DNA from: Halomonas colorata
GTDB taxonomy: Bacteria > Pseudomonadota > Gammaproteobacteria > Pseudomonadales > Halomonadaceae
DNA: 64,000 bases
Direction: 5' to 3'
Assembly (NCBI RefSeq): GCF_014897985.1
Contig: NZ_JABUZA010000002.1
Location: 1 to 64,000, forward strand
Shown here: positions 37,365-47,060 of the stretch, piece after piece
Layout: each line of letters starts with the position of its first letter
Position numbering within the stretch: position 1 is the stretch's first letter
Notes under the pieces: generated by a model
What the model saw: the letters and a program-made list of their open reading frames with translations, nothing else
Told to the model about the DNA's origin: nothing
The model's database searches: none
Made by a program: the position numbers and the translations under genes

Positions 37365-38579
37365 CGCGTTAATCGTCACATAGTCATGGGAAAGATCCGA
37401 GGTCCAAACGGTGGCGCTCTCGTCACCACGTCCCAGGCTGATGCGAATAGTGATCTCTTCTTGTGCCATCACCGCACTGCCCGCCTTTTCAGTGTAGCCG
37501 CTTGCCCGGCCGCCGCCTTCGACCAGACGAACATCAGCCAAGTCAATGACTACCCGACTCACGTCAAAATTATCCACGGGCGCCCGACCCACTGCGGCCA
37601 ATATACGACCCCAGTTAGCGTCAGATGCATAAAGCGCCGTTTTAACCAGCGGTGAATGGGCAACCGTAAATGCCACATCCAACGCTTCCTGACGGCTCTT
37701 TGCGTCATCGACCTGAAGCGTGACAAACTTCGTCGCGCCCTCACCGTCACGAATGATTGCCTGCGCTAACGTGGTCATTACCTGCTGCAACGCATCACGA
37801 AACAGCTCGATATCTGCGTCATTAATGACCGCAGCCCCCGCCCCCGTAGCTGCCAGCAGGCAGGCATCGTTGGTGGAGGTATCGCTGTCCACGGTAATGC
37901 AGTTGAAGGAAGCATCAACGGTTTCGCGCAGCAGACGATCCAGCAACGACTGCTCAATCGTCGCATCGGTCACCACAAAGCCCAGCATGGTCGCCATATT
38001 CGGCTTGATCATGCCGGAGCCTTTAGTGATCCCGTTGATAGTGATCGTGCCACCACTCACGTCAAGCGTAATGCTTGCGCCTTTAGCTCGGGTATCGGTG
38101 GTGAGAATCCCCTCGCCCGCCTGCTGCCAGGCCTGGCTACCCTCGGCTGTTGAATAAAGCGCAGGGGCCAGGCCCGCCAGCAGCCGCTCCATGGGGAGCG
38201 GCTCACCAATGACGCCGGTTGAGAAAGGCAGCACCTGATGCTCTGCAACGCCCGCCTGTTCTGCCAACGCTTTGCAGCTGGCATAGGCATCTTGAAGCCC
38301 TTGTTTACCGGTGCCCGCATTCGCATTACCAGTATTCACCAGCCAATAACGCGGCGACTGACCGTTCTCGCGGCAGCGCTCGATATGCGCCTTGGCAACC
38401 GTTACGGGTGCTGCACAAAACGCATTACGCGTAAAGACACCGGACACCGCAGCTGATTCAGGCAGTTCAATCACCACCACGTCACGGCGACCCGGTTTTT
38501 TAATACCCGCCATTGCACTTCCTAGGCGCACCCCCGCAAGGGGTGGCATCACCGGAAAGGGACTTTTACCCACCGCCAT
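37350..38579 (-). CDS. argJ: Bifunctional glutamate N-acetyltransferase/N-acetylglutamate synthase
   Basis: 409 residues. Moves the acetyl group from N-acetylornithine to glutamate in the cyclic arginine pathway. The self-cleavage site is KGSGMIKPNMATML, with cleavage before T197, giving alpha and beta chains. The start has a strong GGAGACGATC site. It lies 34 bases after secA with no terminator between, so secA-argJ read-through is likely. Whether it uses acetyl-CoA too cannot be judged from sequence alone. Confidence 0.95.
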   Translation of the reverse strand: MAVGKSPFPVMPPLAGVRLGSAMAGIKKPGRRDVVVIELPESAAVSGVFTRNAFCAAPVTVAKAHIERCRENGQSPRYWLVNTGNANAGTGKQGLQDAYASCKALAEQAGVAEHQVLPFSTGVIGEPLPMERLLAGLAPALYSTAEGSQAWQQAGEGILTTDTRAKGASITLDVSGGTITINGITKGSGMIKPNMATMLGFVVTDATIEQSLLDRLLRETVDASFNCITVDSDTSTNDACLLAATGAGAAVINDADIELFRDALQQVMTTLAQAIIRDGEGATKFVTLQVDDAKSRQEALDVAFTVAHSPLVKTALYASDANWGRILAAVGRAPVDNFDVSRVVIDLADVRLVEGGGRASGYTEKAGSAVMAQEEITIRISLGRGDESATVWTSDLSHDYVTINADYRS

Positions 38580-38613
38580 GATCGTCTCCTCTACCTTTAT
38601 TCAGCCCGCTTCG

Positions 38614-41370
38614 TTAGCTTAATTTTCCACAGCACTGCTTGTACTTCTTACCTGAGCCGCAAATACAGGGATCGTTACGCCCGACTTTAGGCCCTTCGCG
38701 ACGTACAGGGCGTGCATCCATGTCAGCGTCATTGTCATCGACGCCACTCATTTCCGCTCCCGCTGCTGCATTCTCATTCGATGAAGCGTCATCGTGACGG
38801 GTAGCGGCGGCCGCTTTTTCACGGGCCAGCTCGTCACGACGTTTTTGCTCCAGCGCATCGACCTCTTCAGGCTGGCGTACCTGGACATGGCTCAAGATAC
38901 GGGTAACGTCCGCTTTGATATTGGTTAGCAAGTGCTGGAACAGCTCAAAGGATTCGCGCTTGTACTCTTGCTTGGGGTTTTTCTGGGCGTAGCCGCGCAG
39001 ATGAATACCGCGACGCAGGTGATCCATGGACTGCAAATGCTCTTTCCAACGCGTATCCAGAACCTGCAGCATTACTTGCTTTTCAAAGCGACGAATCAGA
39101 GTAGCCCCGGCTGCATCCACCTTGGCCGCATAGGCTTCCCGGTGCATGGTCTGGAGACGTTCGCGCAGTTTCTCTTCACTGAAACGCTCATCTTCAGCCG
39201 CCCACTCAACCACCGGAGCATCCAGGTTAAATTCCGCCTTGAGATGCGCTTCCAAGCCAGGCAAATCCCACTGTTCGGCCAGGCTTTGCGGTGGAACGAA
39301 GTCGCTGATGGAGTCTTCCATCACTTCTTCACGGATACCCACGATCGCTTCTGAAATATCGTCAGAGGCCAGGACTTCGTTGCGCTGTTCGTAAATAACC
39401 CGGCGCTGATCGTTGGCGACGTCATCATATTCAAGCAGCTGCTTACGGATATCGAAGTTACGTCCTTCAACTTTTTTCTGCGCCCGCTCTACCGCGTTAG
39501 ATACCATCTTGTGCTCGATGGCTTCACCGCGCTCAAGGCCTAGCGCCTGCATCAGGCGTTTGACGCGATCAGAGCCGAACAGGCGCATCAAGCTGTCTTC
39601 CAGCGACAGGAAGAAGCGAGTCGAACCCGGGTCGCCCTGACGACCTGCACGGCCACGCAGCTGGTTATCAATACGCCGGGACTCGTGGCGCTCAGAGCCG
39701 ATAACGTGCAAACCACCGGCTGCCAGCACGCCGTCATGGCGCTGTTGCCATTCGGTTTTTAACGCGTCAATCTGGGCTTGGCTTGGGTTCTGTAGCTTGG
39801 CAGCGTCCGCCTCCCAGTTACCGCCCAGCATGATATCGGTACCCCGACCGGCCATATTGGTGGCAATCGTAATAGCGCCAGGACGACCCGCCTGAGCAAT
39901 AATTTCCGCTTCGCTTTGGTGCTGCTTGGCATTCAGAACGCTGAACTTGAGACCTGCATCATTCATCAGGCGCGCAAGATATTCTGACGTTTCAATTGAA
40001 GCGGTACCTACCAACACCGGGCGCCCTGCTTCGGTTTCGGTTTTAACGTCTTTGATAATCGCTTCGTATTTTTCTTCAGCGCTCAGGTAGACCAGATCGT
40101 TAAGATCCTTCCGTGCCAACGGACGGTTGGTCGGAATGACGATAACGTCAAGGCCGTAAATCTGGCGAAATTCGAACGCTTCGGTATCGGCGGTACCGGT
40201 CATACCTGCAAGTTTTTCATACAGGCGGAAATAGTTCTGGAAGGTCGTGGATGCCAGCGTCTGGCTTTCACGCTGAACGGTTACGCCTTCTTTGGCCTCA
40301 ACGGCCTGATGCAGGCCTTCAGACCAGCGGCGGCCCGGCATCGTCCGGCCGGTATGCTCATCAACGATGACCACCTGATCTTCCGAAACGATGTAGTCCA
40401 CGTCGCGGTTATACAGATAGCGCGCGCGTAGTGCAGAGTGCATATGTTGAAGCAGGTTAAGGTTTTGAGCCGCATAGAGCGACTCGCCTTCTTTAAGAAG
40501 GCCTTCCGCCTGCATCAGTTCTTCTACCTTGTTATGCCCCTGCTCGGTCAGCTCCACCTGTTTCTGCTTTTCATCCAGCACGAAATCGCCGGTAGCAGGC
40601 ACATCGTCGTCTTCAGACACCTCGCCTTGCTCTAACTGCAAAGAGAGCTGGTTCGCGACGTTATAAAGATTGGTATTTTCATCCACTGCGCCAGAGATGA
40701 TTAGCGGCGTACGCGCTTCATCAATCAGGATGGAATCGACCTCATCGACAATGGCGTAATGCAGGCCACGCTGCACCTTGTCTTCCAAGGAGAACGCCAT
40801 GTTGTCGCGCAGGTAGTCAAAACCAAACTCGTTATTGGTACCGTAGGTGATATCGCACCGGTAGGCATGGCGCTTCTCTTCACCCGTCTGACCCGAAAAG
40901 ATAACGCCGATGGAGAGTCCGAGGAACTCATACAGCGGACGCATCCACTCGGCATCACGGCGCGCCAGATAGTCGTTCACCGTCACAACGTGCACGCCCT
41001 TGGCGGGCAGCGCATTCAGATAAACCGCAAGCGTTGCGACCAGCGTTTTACCTTCACCGGTTTTCATTTCGGCGATACGCCCACGATGCAGTGTCATGCC
41101 CCCGACCATCTGCACATCGAAATGGCGCATCCCCATTACGCGCTTGCTCGCCTCACGTACGATTGCAAAGGCGTCGGGTAGCAGGTTATCCAGCGCTTCA
41201 CCACTGCTCAGCCGCTGGCGTAGTTCTGCCGTTTTGCCCTGAAGCTCTTCATCACTCAGTTTTTCAAACTCTGCCTCAAGCGCGTTCACACCGTGAACGT
41301 TTTTGTGCATGCGCTTTACTTCACGGTCATTCTTAGAACCAACTACTTTACGTAACAAATTATTAATCAT
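38614..41370 (-). CDS. secA: Preprotein translocase ATPase SecA
   Basis: 918 residues. Motor that pushes unfolded preproteins through SecYEG. Walker A in [12 protein letters not shown] (about 102-113), DEVDS in [14 protein letters not shown], motif NMAGRGTDI and [19 protein letters not shown] are intact. The C-terminal zinc site uses C902, C904, C913 and C914 ([14 protein letters not shown]) for SecB and phospholipid contact. The ribosome-binding site is weak (GTGGAT six bases before the ATG), which fits control by upstream translation; a SecM-like ORF ends 72 bases upstream. Confidence 0.97.
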   Translation of the reverse strand: MINNLLRKVVGSKNDREVKRMHKNVHGVNALEAEFEKLSDEELQGKTAELRQRLSSGEALDNLLPDAFAIVREASKRVMGMRHFDVQMVGGMTLHRGRIAEMKTGEGKTLVATLAVYLNALPAKGVHVVTVNDYLARRDAEWMRPLYEFLGLSIGVIFSGQTGEEKRHAYRCDITYGTNNEFGFDYLRDNMAFSLEDKVQRGLHYAIVDEVDSILIDEARTPLIISGAVDENTNLYNVANQLSLQLEQGEVSEDDDVPATGDFVLDEKQKQVELTEQGHNKVEELMQAEGLLKEGESLYAAQNLNLLQHMHSALRARYLYNRDVDYIVSEDQVVIVDEHTGRTMPGRRWSEGLHQAVEAKEGVTVQRESQTLASTTFQNYFRLYEKLAGMTGTADTEAFEFRQIYGLDVIVIPTNRPLARKDLNDLVYLSAEEKYEAIIKDVKTETEAGRPVLVGTASIETSEYLARLMNDAGLKFSVLNAKQHQSEAEIIAQAGRPGAITIATNMAGRGTDIMLGGNWEADAAKLQNPSQAQIDALKTEWQQRHDGVLAAGGLHVIGSERHESRRIDNQLRGRAGRQGDPGSTRFFLSLEDSLMRLFGSDRVKRLMQALGLERGEAIEHKMVSNAVERAQKKVEGRNFDIRKQLLEYDDVANDQRRVIYEQRNEVLASDDISEAIVGIREEVMEDSISDFVPPQSLAEQWDLPGLEAHLKAEFNLDAPVVEWAAEDERFSEEKLRERLQTMHREAYAAKVDAAGATLIRRFEKQVMLQVLDTRWKEHLQSMDHLRRGIHLRGYAQKNPKQEYKRESFELFQHLLTNIKADVTRILSHVQVRQPEEVDALEQKRRDELAREKAAAATRHDDASSNENAAAGAEMSGVDDNDADMDARPVRREGPKVGRNDPCICGSGKKYKQCCGKLS

Positions 41371-41375
41371 GAAAT

Positions 41376-41451
41376 ATCCACATCATCATGAGCGACCCAA
41401 TGGGTTTCGCCCTGTTCCATATAAGGCAAATAGAGTGCGTTTTTAGTGAAC
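41376..41451 (-). promoter_or_regulatory. Possible RNA fold masking the secA ribosome-binding site
   Basis: In the leftward mRNA the last sense codons of the upstream ORF (GUUCAC, 41446-41451) can pair with the secA Shine-Dalgarno region (GUGGAU, 41376-41381), six pairs including two G-U. Inside this lies a local hairpin (GCGA with UCGC and CCC with GGG, 41392-41410). A ribosome halted near the end of the upstream ORF would cover GUUCAC and free the secA site, as in E. coli secM-secA. The outer pairing is short, so this is a weak inference. Confidence 0.3.
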
Positions 41452-41805
41452 CGTGAAATAAGCAGGCGGGCCACGCTGGGTAAGCACATCGCGCGCGGCC
41501 ACCTGGCGCTTTATAAAGCGGTACGCAGGCAAGCTGTGACGCAGCACCCTCACCTGCTTGATGCGCCGCTGCCAACGCTTTAAGGCGCGCCGCCTTCTGG
41601 CGATCCATTGAGACTGGGCACGTAAAATAGCGGGCACCCACAAACAGACGCTAACGCTGCGTTCAGTACCGCGAAAAGCATCAGAAGGCACTAGACTGCT
41701 GGGTAAAAGACAGCTTACTAGGAGACCCGCCAGCCACCAACGCGCCAGGCCATAACGACGGTAACGTCGCGGCGAAGCATAAAAGGCATTAAGCGTTGAG
41801 GACAT
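41443..41805 (-). CDS. Candidate SecM-like translation-arrest peptide upstream of secA
   Basis: 120 residues, not matched to a named family. The N terminus is Arg/Tyr-rich (SPRRYRRYGLARWW), followed by a hydrophobic stretch (about 25-39, LAGLLVSCLLPSSLV) resembling a signal sequence or anchor. The body is very basic (ARRRRALKRWQRRIKQ), and the C terminus reads LTQRGPPAYFTVH with Arg-Gly-Pro-Pro at 111-114. E. coli SecM lies at the same place (lpxC-secM-secA), has a signal sequence and arrests at a C-terminal R-A-G-P; ApdA/ApdP-type arrest peptides use R-A-P-G/P. Gene position, signal-like segment and motif position all fit a secretion monitor. Overall sequence is unlike SecM, so this is a functional hypothesis. 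AGGAG lies 12 bases before the ATG. Confidence 0.62.
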   Translation of the reverse strand: MSSTLNAFYASPRRYRRYGLARWWLAGLLVSCLLPSSLVPSDAFRGTERSVSVCLWVPAILRAQSQWIARRRRALKRWQRRIKQVRVLRHSLPAYRFIKRQVAARDVLTQRGPPAYFTVH

Positions 41806-41913
41806 GCTGTGGGTTGGCTCCTGAGCGTGTTAGGCTCTGCTGATAAGTAGCTCGTCAAAAAATTTACATGGCTACTTAGTAATATTGAGAGGGTTATCCT
41901 AGGATTCAAGCGT

Positions 41914-42372
41914 ATGAGTATAAAGGTTAAGCGTTCTCAGGCCCAGCCCATCGCCCGCCTGCTAAACAAGTCTGGCGATATTGGCCAGTTAATGCGCCAA
42001 TCTCGTCTTATTGACCAGGCCCAGAGCCACCTACGCGCGCATCTGCCTGAAGAAATGCGCCAGCATATTTTTGTGGGCGGCTTTCGTGAAGGCCGCCTGA
42101 CCCTTATCAGCGGCCAAGCCAGCTGGCTGACGTGGCTACGCTTTGAGCAGCGGCGTTTATTGACGCTGCTTCACCAGCTACCCGGCTTTGAAGCCGTAAG
42201 CGGCTTTACCTTTAAAGTTCGCCCCGTACACCCGGTTGAAGCCCCACTGCGCAACACGCGCAAACTATCAGCCAGCGCAGGTCAAACCCTGACGGAGTGC
42301 GCAAGCGACATGCAGAACCCCGCGCTTCGCAAAGCGCTTGAGCGCCTGGCATCCCACGCACCAGAGAAATAA
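41914..42372 (+). CDS. DUF721 (DciA-like) protein
   Basis: 152 residues. DUF721 family; the related DciA loads the replicative helicase in bacteria that lack DnaC. The core runs from about residue 30 to 115 (RAHLPEEMRQHIFVGGFREGRLTLISGQASWLTWLRFEQ cut into the usual helix-strand pattern), with a variable tail. It lies between secA and lpxC as in Pseudomonas but points the opposite way to both. The ribosome-binding site is AGGA nine bases upstream. Whether it is the functional DciA cannot be told here. Confidence 0.84.
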   Translation: MSIKVKRSQAQPIARLLNKSGDIGQLMRQSRLIDQAQSHLRAHLPEEMRQHIFVGGFREGRLTLISGQASWLTWLRFEQRRLLTLLHQLPGFEAVSGFTFKVRPVHPVEAPLRNTRKLSASAGQTLTECASDMQNPALRKALERLASHAPEK

Positions 42373-42396
42373 CAGTATTCGTGATACCTAGAAATG

Positions 42397-42422
42397 CAAA
42401 AGCACCGCCAAAGCGGTGCTTA
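42397..42422 (-). terminator. Terminator after lpxC
   Basis: An 8-bp stem (AGCACCGC with GCGGTGCT, CAAA loop) is followed on the leftward strand by TTTTGC. It lies about 55 bases past the lpxC stop and marks the end of the dcw-lpxC transcript; the T run is short. Confidence 0.66.
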
Positions 42423-42474
42423 ACATCCAACCTGAACCGTGCCACAAGTTCGAATAGCGCTATTACCTAAGCCA

Positions 42475-43386
42475 TCAGGCCATTGCGGGTGCCGCGTACG
42501 AAATAGGCGCGACGGCTTTCTCGCCTTCAAACGTCACAATCTCGTAAGCATCGGGCTGCGCCATCAGTTCACGACATAGCTGATTGTTCAGCGCATGACC
42601 GGACTTAACACCATGGAATTCGCCAATCAGGCTGTGGCCCAACTGATACAGATCACCAATGGCATCCAGCACTTTGTGTTTTACAAACTCGTCTTCGTAG
42701 CGCAGTCCGCCCTCGTTGACGATACGGTAATCATCGACAACGATTGCATTATCAAGGCTGCCGCCAAGAGCCAGGTTATTAGAGCGTAAAAATTCCAGGT
42801 CCTTCATGAATCCGAAAGTACGCGCCCGGGAAACTTCTTTCACAAAAGATGTGGTCGAGAAATCAATCAGGGCCGTTTGTTTCTGCTGCTCAAATACCGG
42901 GTGATCAAAATCAATCGCAAAAGAGACCTTGAACCCCTGATGAGGTAGAAAAACGGCTTCTTTATCGCCATCGCTAACCGCTACGCGACGCTTGATGCGG
43001 ATAAATTTCTTTGGGGCATCCTGTTCAAGAATACCCGCCGATTGAATCAAAAACACAAACGGGCTAGCACTGCCGTCCATAATAGGAACTTCAGGCGCAC
43101 TTAAGTCAACATACGCATTGTCGATACCCAAGCCTGCAAACGCAGACATCAGGTGTTCAACCGTTGCCACTTTGACGCCTTCAAACGAAAGTGCAGTGCA
43201 AAGCTTTGTATCTTCGACAAGCTCGGCACGTGCGGGTACGTGTACCACGGGATCCAGATCGGTTCTAACAAACACAATCCCGGTGTTTGCCGGCGCCGGA
43301 CGCAAAGCCAAATGGACTTTTTTACCGGAGTGCAGACCCACTCCAGTGGCGCGGATGACGTTTTGTAGGGTGCGTTGTCTGATCAT
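42475..43386 (-). CDS. lpxC: UDP-3-O-acyl-N-acetylglucosamine deacetylase
   Basis: 303 residues. Zinc enzyme that makes the committed step of lipid A synthesis. Zinc ligand H78 lies in [16 protein letters not shown], and the second pair in [15 protein letters not shown]; the catalytic histidine is in [12 protein letters not shown]. In E. coli its abundance is set by FtsH through a C-terminal degron; here the tail ends ISYAAPAMA, also non-polar. It follows ftsZ after a 135-base gap containing a hairpin. Confidence 0.97.
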   Translation of the reverse strand: MIRQRTLQNVIRATGVGLHSGKKVHLALRPAPANTGIVFVRTDLDPVVHVPARAELVEDTKLCTALSFEGVKVATVEHLMSAFAGLGIDNAYVDLSAPEVPIMDGSASPFVFLIQSAGILEQDAPKKFIRIKRRVAVSDGDKEAVFLPHQGFKVSFAIDFDHPVFEQQKQTALIDFSTTSFVKEVSRARTFGFMKDLEFLRSNNLALGGSLDNAIVVDDYRIVNEGGLRYEDEFVKHKVLDAIGDLYQLGHSLIGEFHGVKSGHALNNQLCRELMAQPDAYEIVTFEGEKAVAPISYAAPAMA

Positions 43387-43462
43387 GGGCAGTGGTCGAA
43401 CTCTAATGACGGCAGTACCGTAAGGAAAGGGGAAGTTATCAAACAGTGTTCACTTTAACAGC

Positions 43463-43495
43463 AAACGAGCGTTTTAACCAATAAAACACTCGTTT
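43463..43495 (-). repeat. Long inverted repeat between ftsZ and lpxC
   Basis: AAACGAG-C-GTTTTA pairs with TAAAAC-A-CTCGTTT: 13 of 14 positions pair around a five-base loop. There is no T run, so it may stabilise or process the mRNA between ftsZ and lpxC rather than stop transcription. Confidence 0.6.
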
Positions 43496-43521
43496 GATGT
43501 ATTTGACACCGATTGAAACAA

Positions 43522-44703
43522 TCAGTCAGCCTGACGGCGCAAGAACGCTGGAATGTCCAGATAGTCATCAGCATCAGCTGAACGGCTTTTTTCAGGCCGC
43601 GGCTTAGGCGCATGTTCCGGCGCTTCTGCACGAGCCGTGGCCTGCTGGCGCATTACTGTTGGCTGCTGGAGCTTGCGATAATCAGAAGAGTCCGTGGCGG
43701 AGCGGCGCACCGGCTCGCGCGTTGCTGACGCTTTAGAAGACTTGCTACCATCCAAGCCGGCAGCAACCACCGTTACACGCAGCTCATCGGACATTTCCAT
43801 ATCAATGGAAGTTCCGACCACGATGGTGGCTTCTTGCGACGCAAATTCCTGAACCGTGGCACCCACATCGTTGAATTCGCCAATCGAAAGATCCGGGCCA
43901 GCAGTAATATTGACCAGAATACCCCGTGCGCCATGCAGATCGATATCTTCCAACAGCGGGCTGCGGATAGCTTTTTCGGCTGCTTCGCGGGCACGGTTTT
44001 CACCGGTAGCCCCGCCTGTGCCCATCATCGCCATGCCCATTTCAGACATAACGGTGCGCACATCAGCAAAGTCGACGTTGATAATGCCGGGACTGGTAAT
44101 CAGCTCGGCGATACCTTGTACGGCACCTAGCAGTACATCATTCGCGGCGCTGAACGCCGTGAGCAGCGTAGCGTTCTTGCCTAATACGGAAAGCAGTTTT
44201 TCGTTGGGGATAGTGATCAGCGAGTCGACGTGCTCGGAGAGCTCTTTCATGCCCTCTTCGGCCGCGCGCATACGCTTGGGACCCTCAAACGGGAAAGGCC
44301 GTGTAACCACTGCCACGGTTAGAATACCTAGCTCTTTGGCCACCTGAGCAACCACGGGAGCGCCGCCAGTACCTGTACCACCGCCCATACCAGCAGTGAT
44401 AAAGACCATATCGGCGCCCTGCAATAGCTCGGCGATACGATCTCGATCTTCCATTGCGGCCTGGCGCCCCACTTCTGGGTTAGCACCAGCGCCTAGCCCT
44501 TTAGTGATTTCACTACCGAGCTGTAAGACTGTTTTCGCGGATACGCGTTTAAGTGCCTGGGCATCGGTATTGGCGCAAATAAACTCAACGCCTTCAATAT
44601 TGCTTTCGACCATATGGTTGACGGCATTACCGCCGCCACCACCAACACCGACTACTTTGATGACCGCACTACTCGAGGGTGCGTTATCTACCAATTCGAA
44701 CAT
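43522..44703 (-). CDS. ftsZ: Cell division protein FtsZ
   Basis: 393 residues. Tubulin-like GTPase that forms the division ring. GTP-binding GGGGGN (21-26) and GGGTGTGG (107-114), T7 loop NVDFADV, and the conserved C-terminal peptide [14 protein letters not shown] that binds FtsA and ZipA are all present. The open frame continues 45 codons upstream, but MFELVDNAP with AGGAGACGGGG before it is the standard start. It follows ftsA by 34 bases. Confidence 0.98.
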   Translation of the reverse strand: MFELVDNAPSSSAVIKVVGVGGGGGNAVNHMVESNIEGVEFICANTDAQALKRVSAKTVLQLGSEITKGLGAGANPEVGRQAAMEDRDRIAELLQGADMVFITAGMGGGTGTGGAPVVAQVAKELGILTVAVVTRPFPFEGPKRMRAAEEGMKELSEHVDSLITIPNEKLLSVLGKNATLLTAFSAANDVLLGAVQGIAELITSPGIINVDFADVRTVMSEMGMAMMGTGGATGENRAREAAEKAIRSPLLEDIDLHGARGILVNITAGPDLSIGEFNDVGATVQEFASQEATIVVGTSIDMEMSDELRVTVVAAGLDGSKSSKASATREPVRRSATDSSDYRKLQQPTVMRQQATARAEAPEHAPKPRPEKSRSADADDYLDIPAFLRRQAD

Positions 44704-44737
44704 AAGCCCCGTCTCCTGAACCGCGCTTGCGGCCCTG

Positions 44738-46027
44738 TCAGAAATTTCCTTTAAACCAGCCTTTAACTCTGGCCAGCGCCGAATGGCCTTCCTTGATATC
44801 ACGCCGGGCAAGCTCGTTGCGTCCTTTATGGGCAGCAACCACTCCCCCGTGGCTTTCTAGACCTCGCCCATGACGCACTTCTTGCAACGCATAATGCAGT
44901 AAGCCGACACCTGTCGCATAAATGGGGTTACGCACGACATCTGCCAAACCTCGAACATTTTGCGGACAGGCGATACGAACCGGCATATGAAATATTTCCT
45001 CTGCCAGCTCACTCACACCTTCCATGCGTGAGGTGCCACCAGTAAGTACCACACCAGCGGCCACCATATCTTCATAGCCACTACGGCGTAATTCGTCTCT
45101 TACCAGTGTAAATAGCTCTTCATAGCGTGGCTCCACTACTTCAGCGAGCGCCTGACGTGATAAATCACGCGCGGGGCGGTCACCCACACTAGGAACTTTG
45201 ATCATTTCATCGCTGGATGCCAGCTGCGTTAGTGCGCAGGCATACTTAACTTTAATCTCTTCAGCGTGCTGAGTTGGCGTACGCAAGGCCATAGCGATAT
45301 CGTTGGTTACCTGGTCGCCAGCAATCGGTATAACCGCAGTATGCCGGATAGCACCTTCGGTAAAGATAGCCATATCGGTGGTTCCACCACCAATATCCAC
45401 CATACACACACCGAGCTCACGCTCGTCTTCGGTTAATACCGCCATACTGGAAGCCAGCTGCTCCAGGATAATGGCATCAACATCCAAACCGCAGCGGCGA
45501 ACACACTTCTCAATATTTTGTACTGCATTAAGTGCCGCAGTTACCAGATGAACCTGCGCCTCTAACCTGACACCCGACATACCCAAGGGTTCACGAATAC
45601 CGCCCTGAGTGTCAATTGAAAACTCTTGAGGCAGCACGTGTAAAACACGCTGACCTTCTGAGACGGCCCGGGCTCTGGCGGAATCGATAACGCGGTCAAT
45701 ATCGGAGGGCGTAACTTCGCGCTCTTTAATAGCCACCACGCCGTCGGAATTCATCGAACTAATATGGCTACCGGCGACACCGACATATACTGAGTGAATA
45801 TCGCAGCCCGCCATTAGCTCGGCTTCTTCCACGGCACGTTGAATGGACTGAACCGTTGACTCAATATTAATCACGACGCCACGTTTCATGCCCCGTGAGG
45901 GGTGGGAGCCGATACCCGCAATTTCGATGCCGCCATCATCGGTAGGTTGCCCGACGATTGCGACGACCTTGGACGTTCCAATGTCCAGCCCGACCACCAT
46001 ATTAGATGCATTGGGTGAGCCTGCCAT
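44738..46027 (-). CDS. ftsA: Cell division protein FtsA
   Basis: 429 residues. Actin-like ATPase that ties FtsZ filaments to the membrane. [16 protein letters not shown] near the N terminus, [15 protein letters not shown] and [13 protein letters not shown] are the nucleotide-binding motifs, and the last residues ([12 protein letters not shown]) form the amphipathic membrane-targeting helix. It is separated from ftsQ by 310 bases, where most gammaproteobacteria have overlap or a few bases. Confidence 0.97.
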   Translation of the reverse strand: MAGSPNASNMVVGLDIGTSKVVAIVGQPTDDGGIEIAGIGSHPSRGMKRGVVINIESTVQSIQRAVEEAELMAGCDIHSVYVGVAGSHISSMNSDGVVAIKEREVTPSDIDRVIDSARARAVSEGQRVLHVLPQEFSIDTQGGIREPLGMSGVRLEAQVHLVTAALNAVQNIEKCVRRCGLDVDAIILEQLASSMAVLTEDERELGVCMVDIGGGTTDMAIFTEGAIRHTAVIPIAGDQVTNDIAMALRTPTQHAEEIKVKYACALTQLASSDEMIKVPSVGDRPARDLSRQALAEVVEPRYEELFTLVRDELRRSGYEDMVAAGVVLTGGTSRMEGVSELAEEIFHMPVRIACPQNVRGLADVVRNPIYATGVGLLHYALQEVRHGRGLESHGGVVAAHKGRNELARRDIKEGHSALARVKGWFKGNF

Positions 46028-46337
46028 GAGTCGGGAATACTCCTTATAATCTTTTTTTAAATAGTAAAATAAATAAGGGACACTTAACTCAACTCATCGC
46101 CTAATGATTACAACTTAGCAGTCAACAAGCGTTGATGACTAATTATCATTAAACGCCGATGAGAGAGAATAAACCCACAAAAAACTTTCACTGGCCCATA
46201 GTATAGAAACAATCGCCAGAATACGACTAGCGACACCCCACAATAATGGGCTTGGCAAGTAATTTAAACCCCATTAATGGGTTTTTCCACGTTGGCGATC
46301 ACTAACTCTGGTTAAAAAGCGTTAAGTAAACCGAAGA
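46028..46337 (-). promoter_or_regulatory. AT-rich gap between ftsQ and ftsA
   Basis: No gene is visible in these 310 bases, which are clearly AT-richer than the neighbours. A palindrome CCCATTAATGGG (46270-46281) lies about 50 bases after the ftsQ end, and a small stem TCAAC-AAGC-GTTGA lies at 46122-46135. On the leftward strand a -10-like TATACT (46200-46205) and a TTGAGT...TACTAT arrangement nearer ftsA could be ftsAZ promoters, though -35 spacing is imperfect. The likely role is independent expression of ftsA-ftsZ. Confidence 0.45.
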
Positions 46338-47051
46338 TTACTCTTCTGAGTCCTCAAAATCACTTTCACCATGCCAGGCAACTGCAACGCCATTAGGGTA
46401 ACGCAGGTCAATATAGCGGATATGTTCGCCGGACCTGGATAGTTCTCGCTGCCAGGAAGCCGATAACCGTGCCAAACGCACCTCATGATCGCGTCTACCC
46501 AACATTACCCAGGCGCCGTTATCTAACTGTAACCGCCATGCTCCCCGCGGCTCTAAACGTAACTGGGCAAGCGACAGCGATAAACCTTCAAAGTGCGGCA
46601 TTAAACGATGATAGTAACTTAAGACTTCTTCACTACTTCCATTAGGCCCAGCCAGATCAGGAAGCCCTTTGGGTACATCAATAGGCGCAAAGGAAAAAGG
46701 TTCGCCTTCTGGGTTAAGTAAAAAATCATCGTTCCAACGTGCAACCGGCGCTTGCTCAACCAACTCAAACACCAAAGCGTTAGGCCATTCACGGGAAATA
46801 CGCACTTCTTGAAGCCAGCCCACCTGCAGGGCACGGTCACGTAAATCGCCCAAATCAGCCGACAACCATGTAGCCCCCTGGACCAATGGCGCCAGCTGAG
46901 TGCGCAAATAATCAGCGCTAACGTAGTCCCATTCGCCGCGAATCGATACCCGCTCGATGGGGCGATCGAGCCATAGCCATAGCGCGCGGCTTCCCGCTCC
47001 GAGCAACAGCGCCAGGAGTATGAGGCCAAACCAAGCATTACGCCTTTTCAT
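46338..47051 (-). CDS. ftsQ: Cell division protein FtsQ
   Basis: 237 residues. Bitopic divisome protein linking early and late division proteins through FtsB-FtsL. A short basic N terminus (MKRRNAW) and one membrane segment (about 8-26) precede a POTRA domain starting at PIERVSIRGEWDYVSADYL and a beta domain (VQEVRISREWPNALVFELVEQAP region). The end is acidic. It follows ddl by nine bases. Confidence 0.94.
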   Translation of the reverse strand: MKRRNAWFGLILLALLLGAGSRALWLWLDRPIERVSIRGEWDYVSADYLRTQLAPLVQGATWLSADLGDLRDRALQVGWLQEVRISREWPNALVFELVEQAPVARWNDDFLLNPEGEPFSFAPIDVPKGLPDLAGPNGSSEEVLSYYHRLMPHFEGLSLSLAQLRLEPRGAWRLQLDNGAWVMLGRRDHEVRLARLSASWQRELSRSGEHIRYIDLRYPNGVAVAWHGESDFEDSEE

Positions 47052-47060
47052 AAGGCCTCT

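Noticed and set aside
41363-41641. 92-codon leftward frame overlapping the secA start
   Set aside because: It runs in another frame through the SecM-like ORF and into secA. It lacks a ribosome-binding site and signal-like segment, while the 120-codon frame has both.
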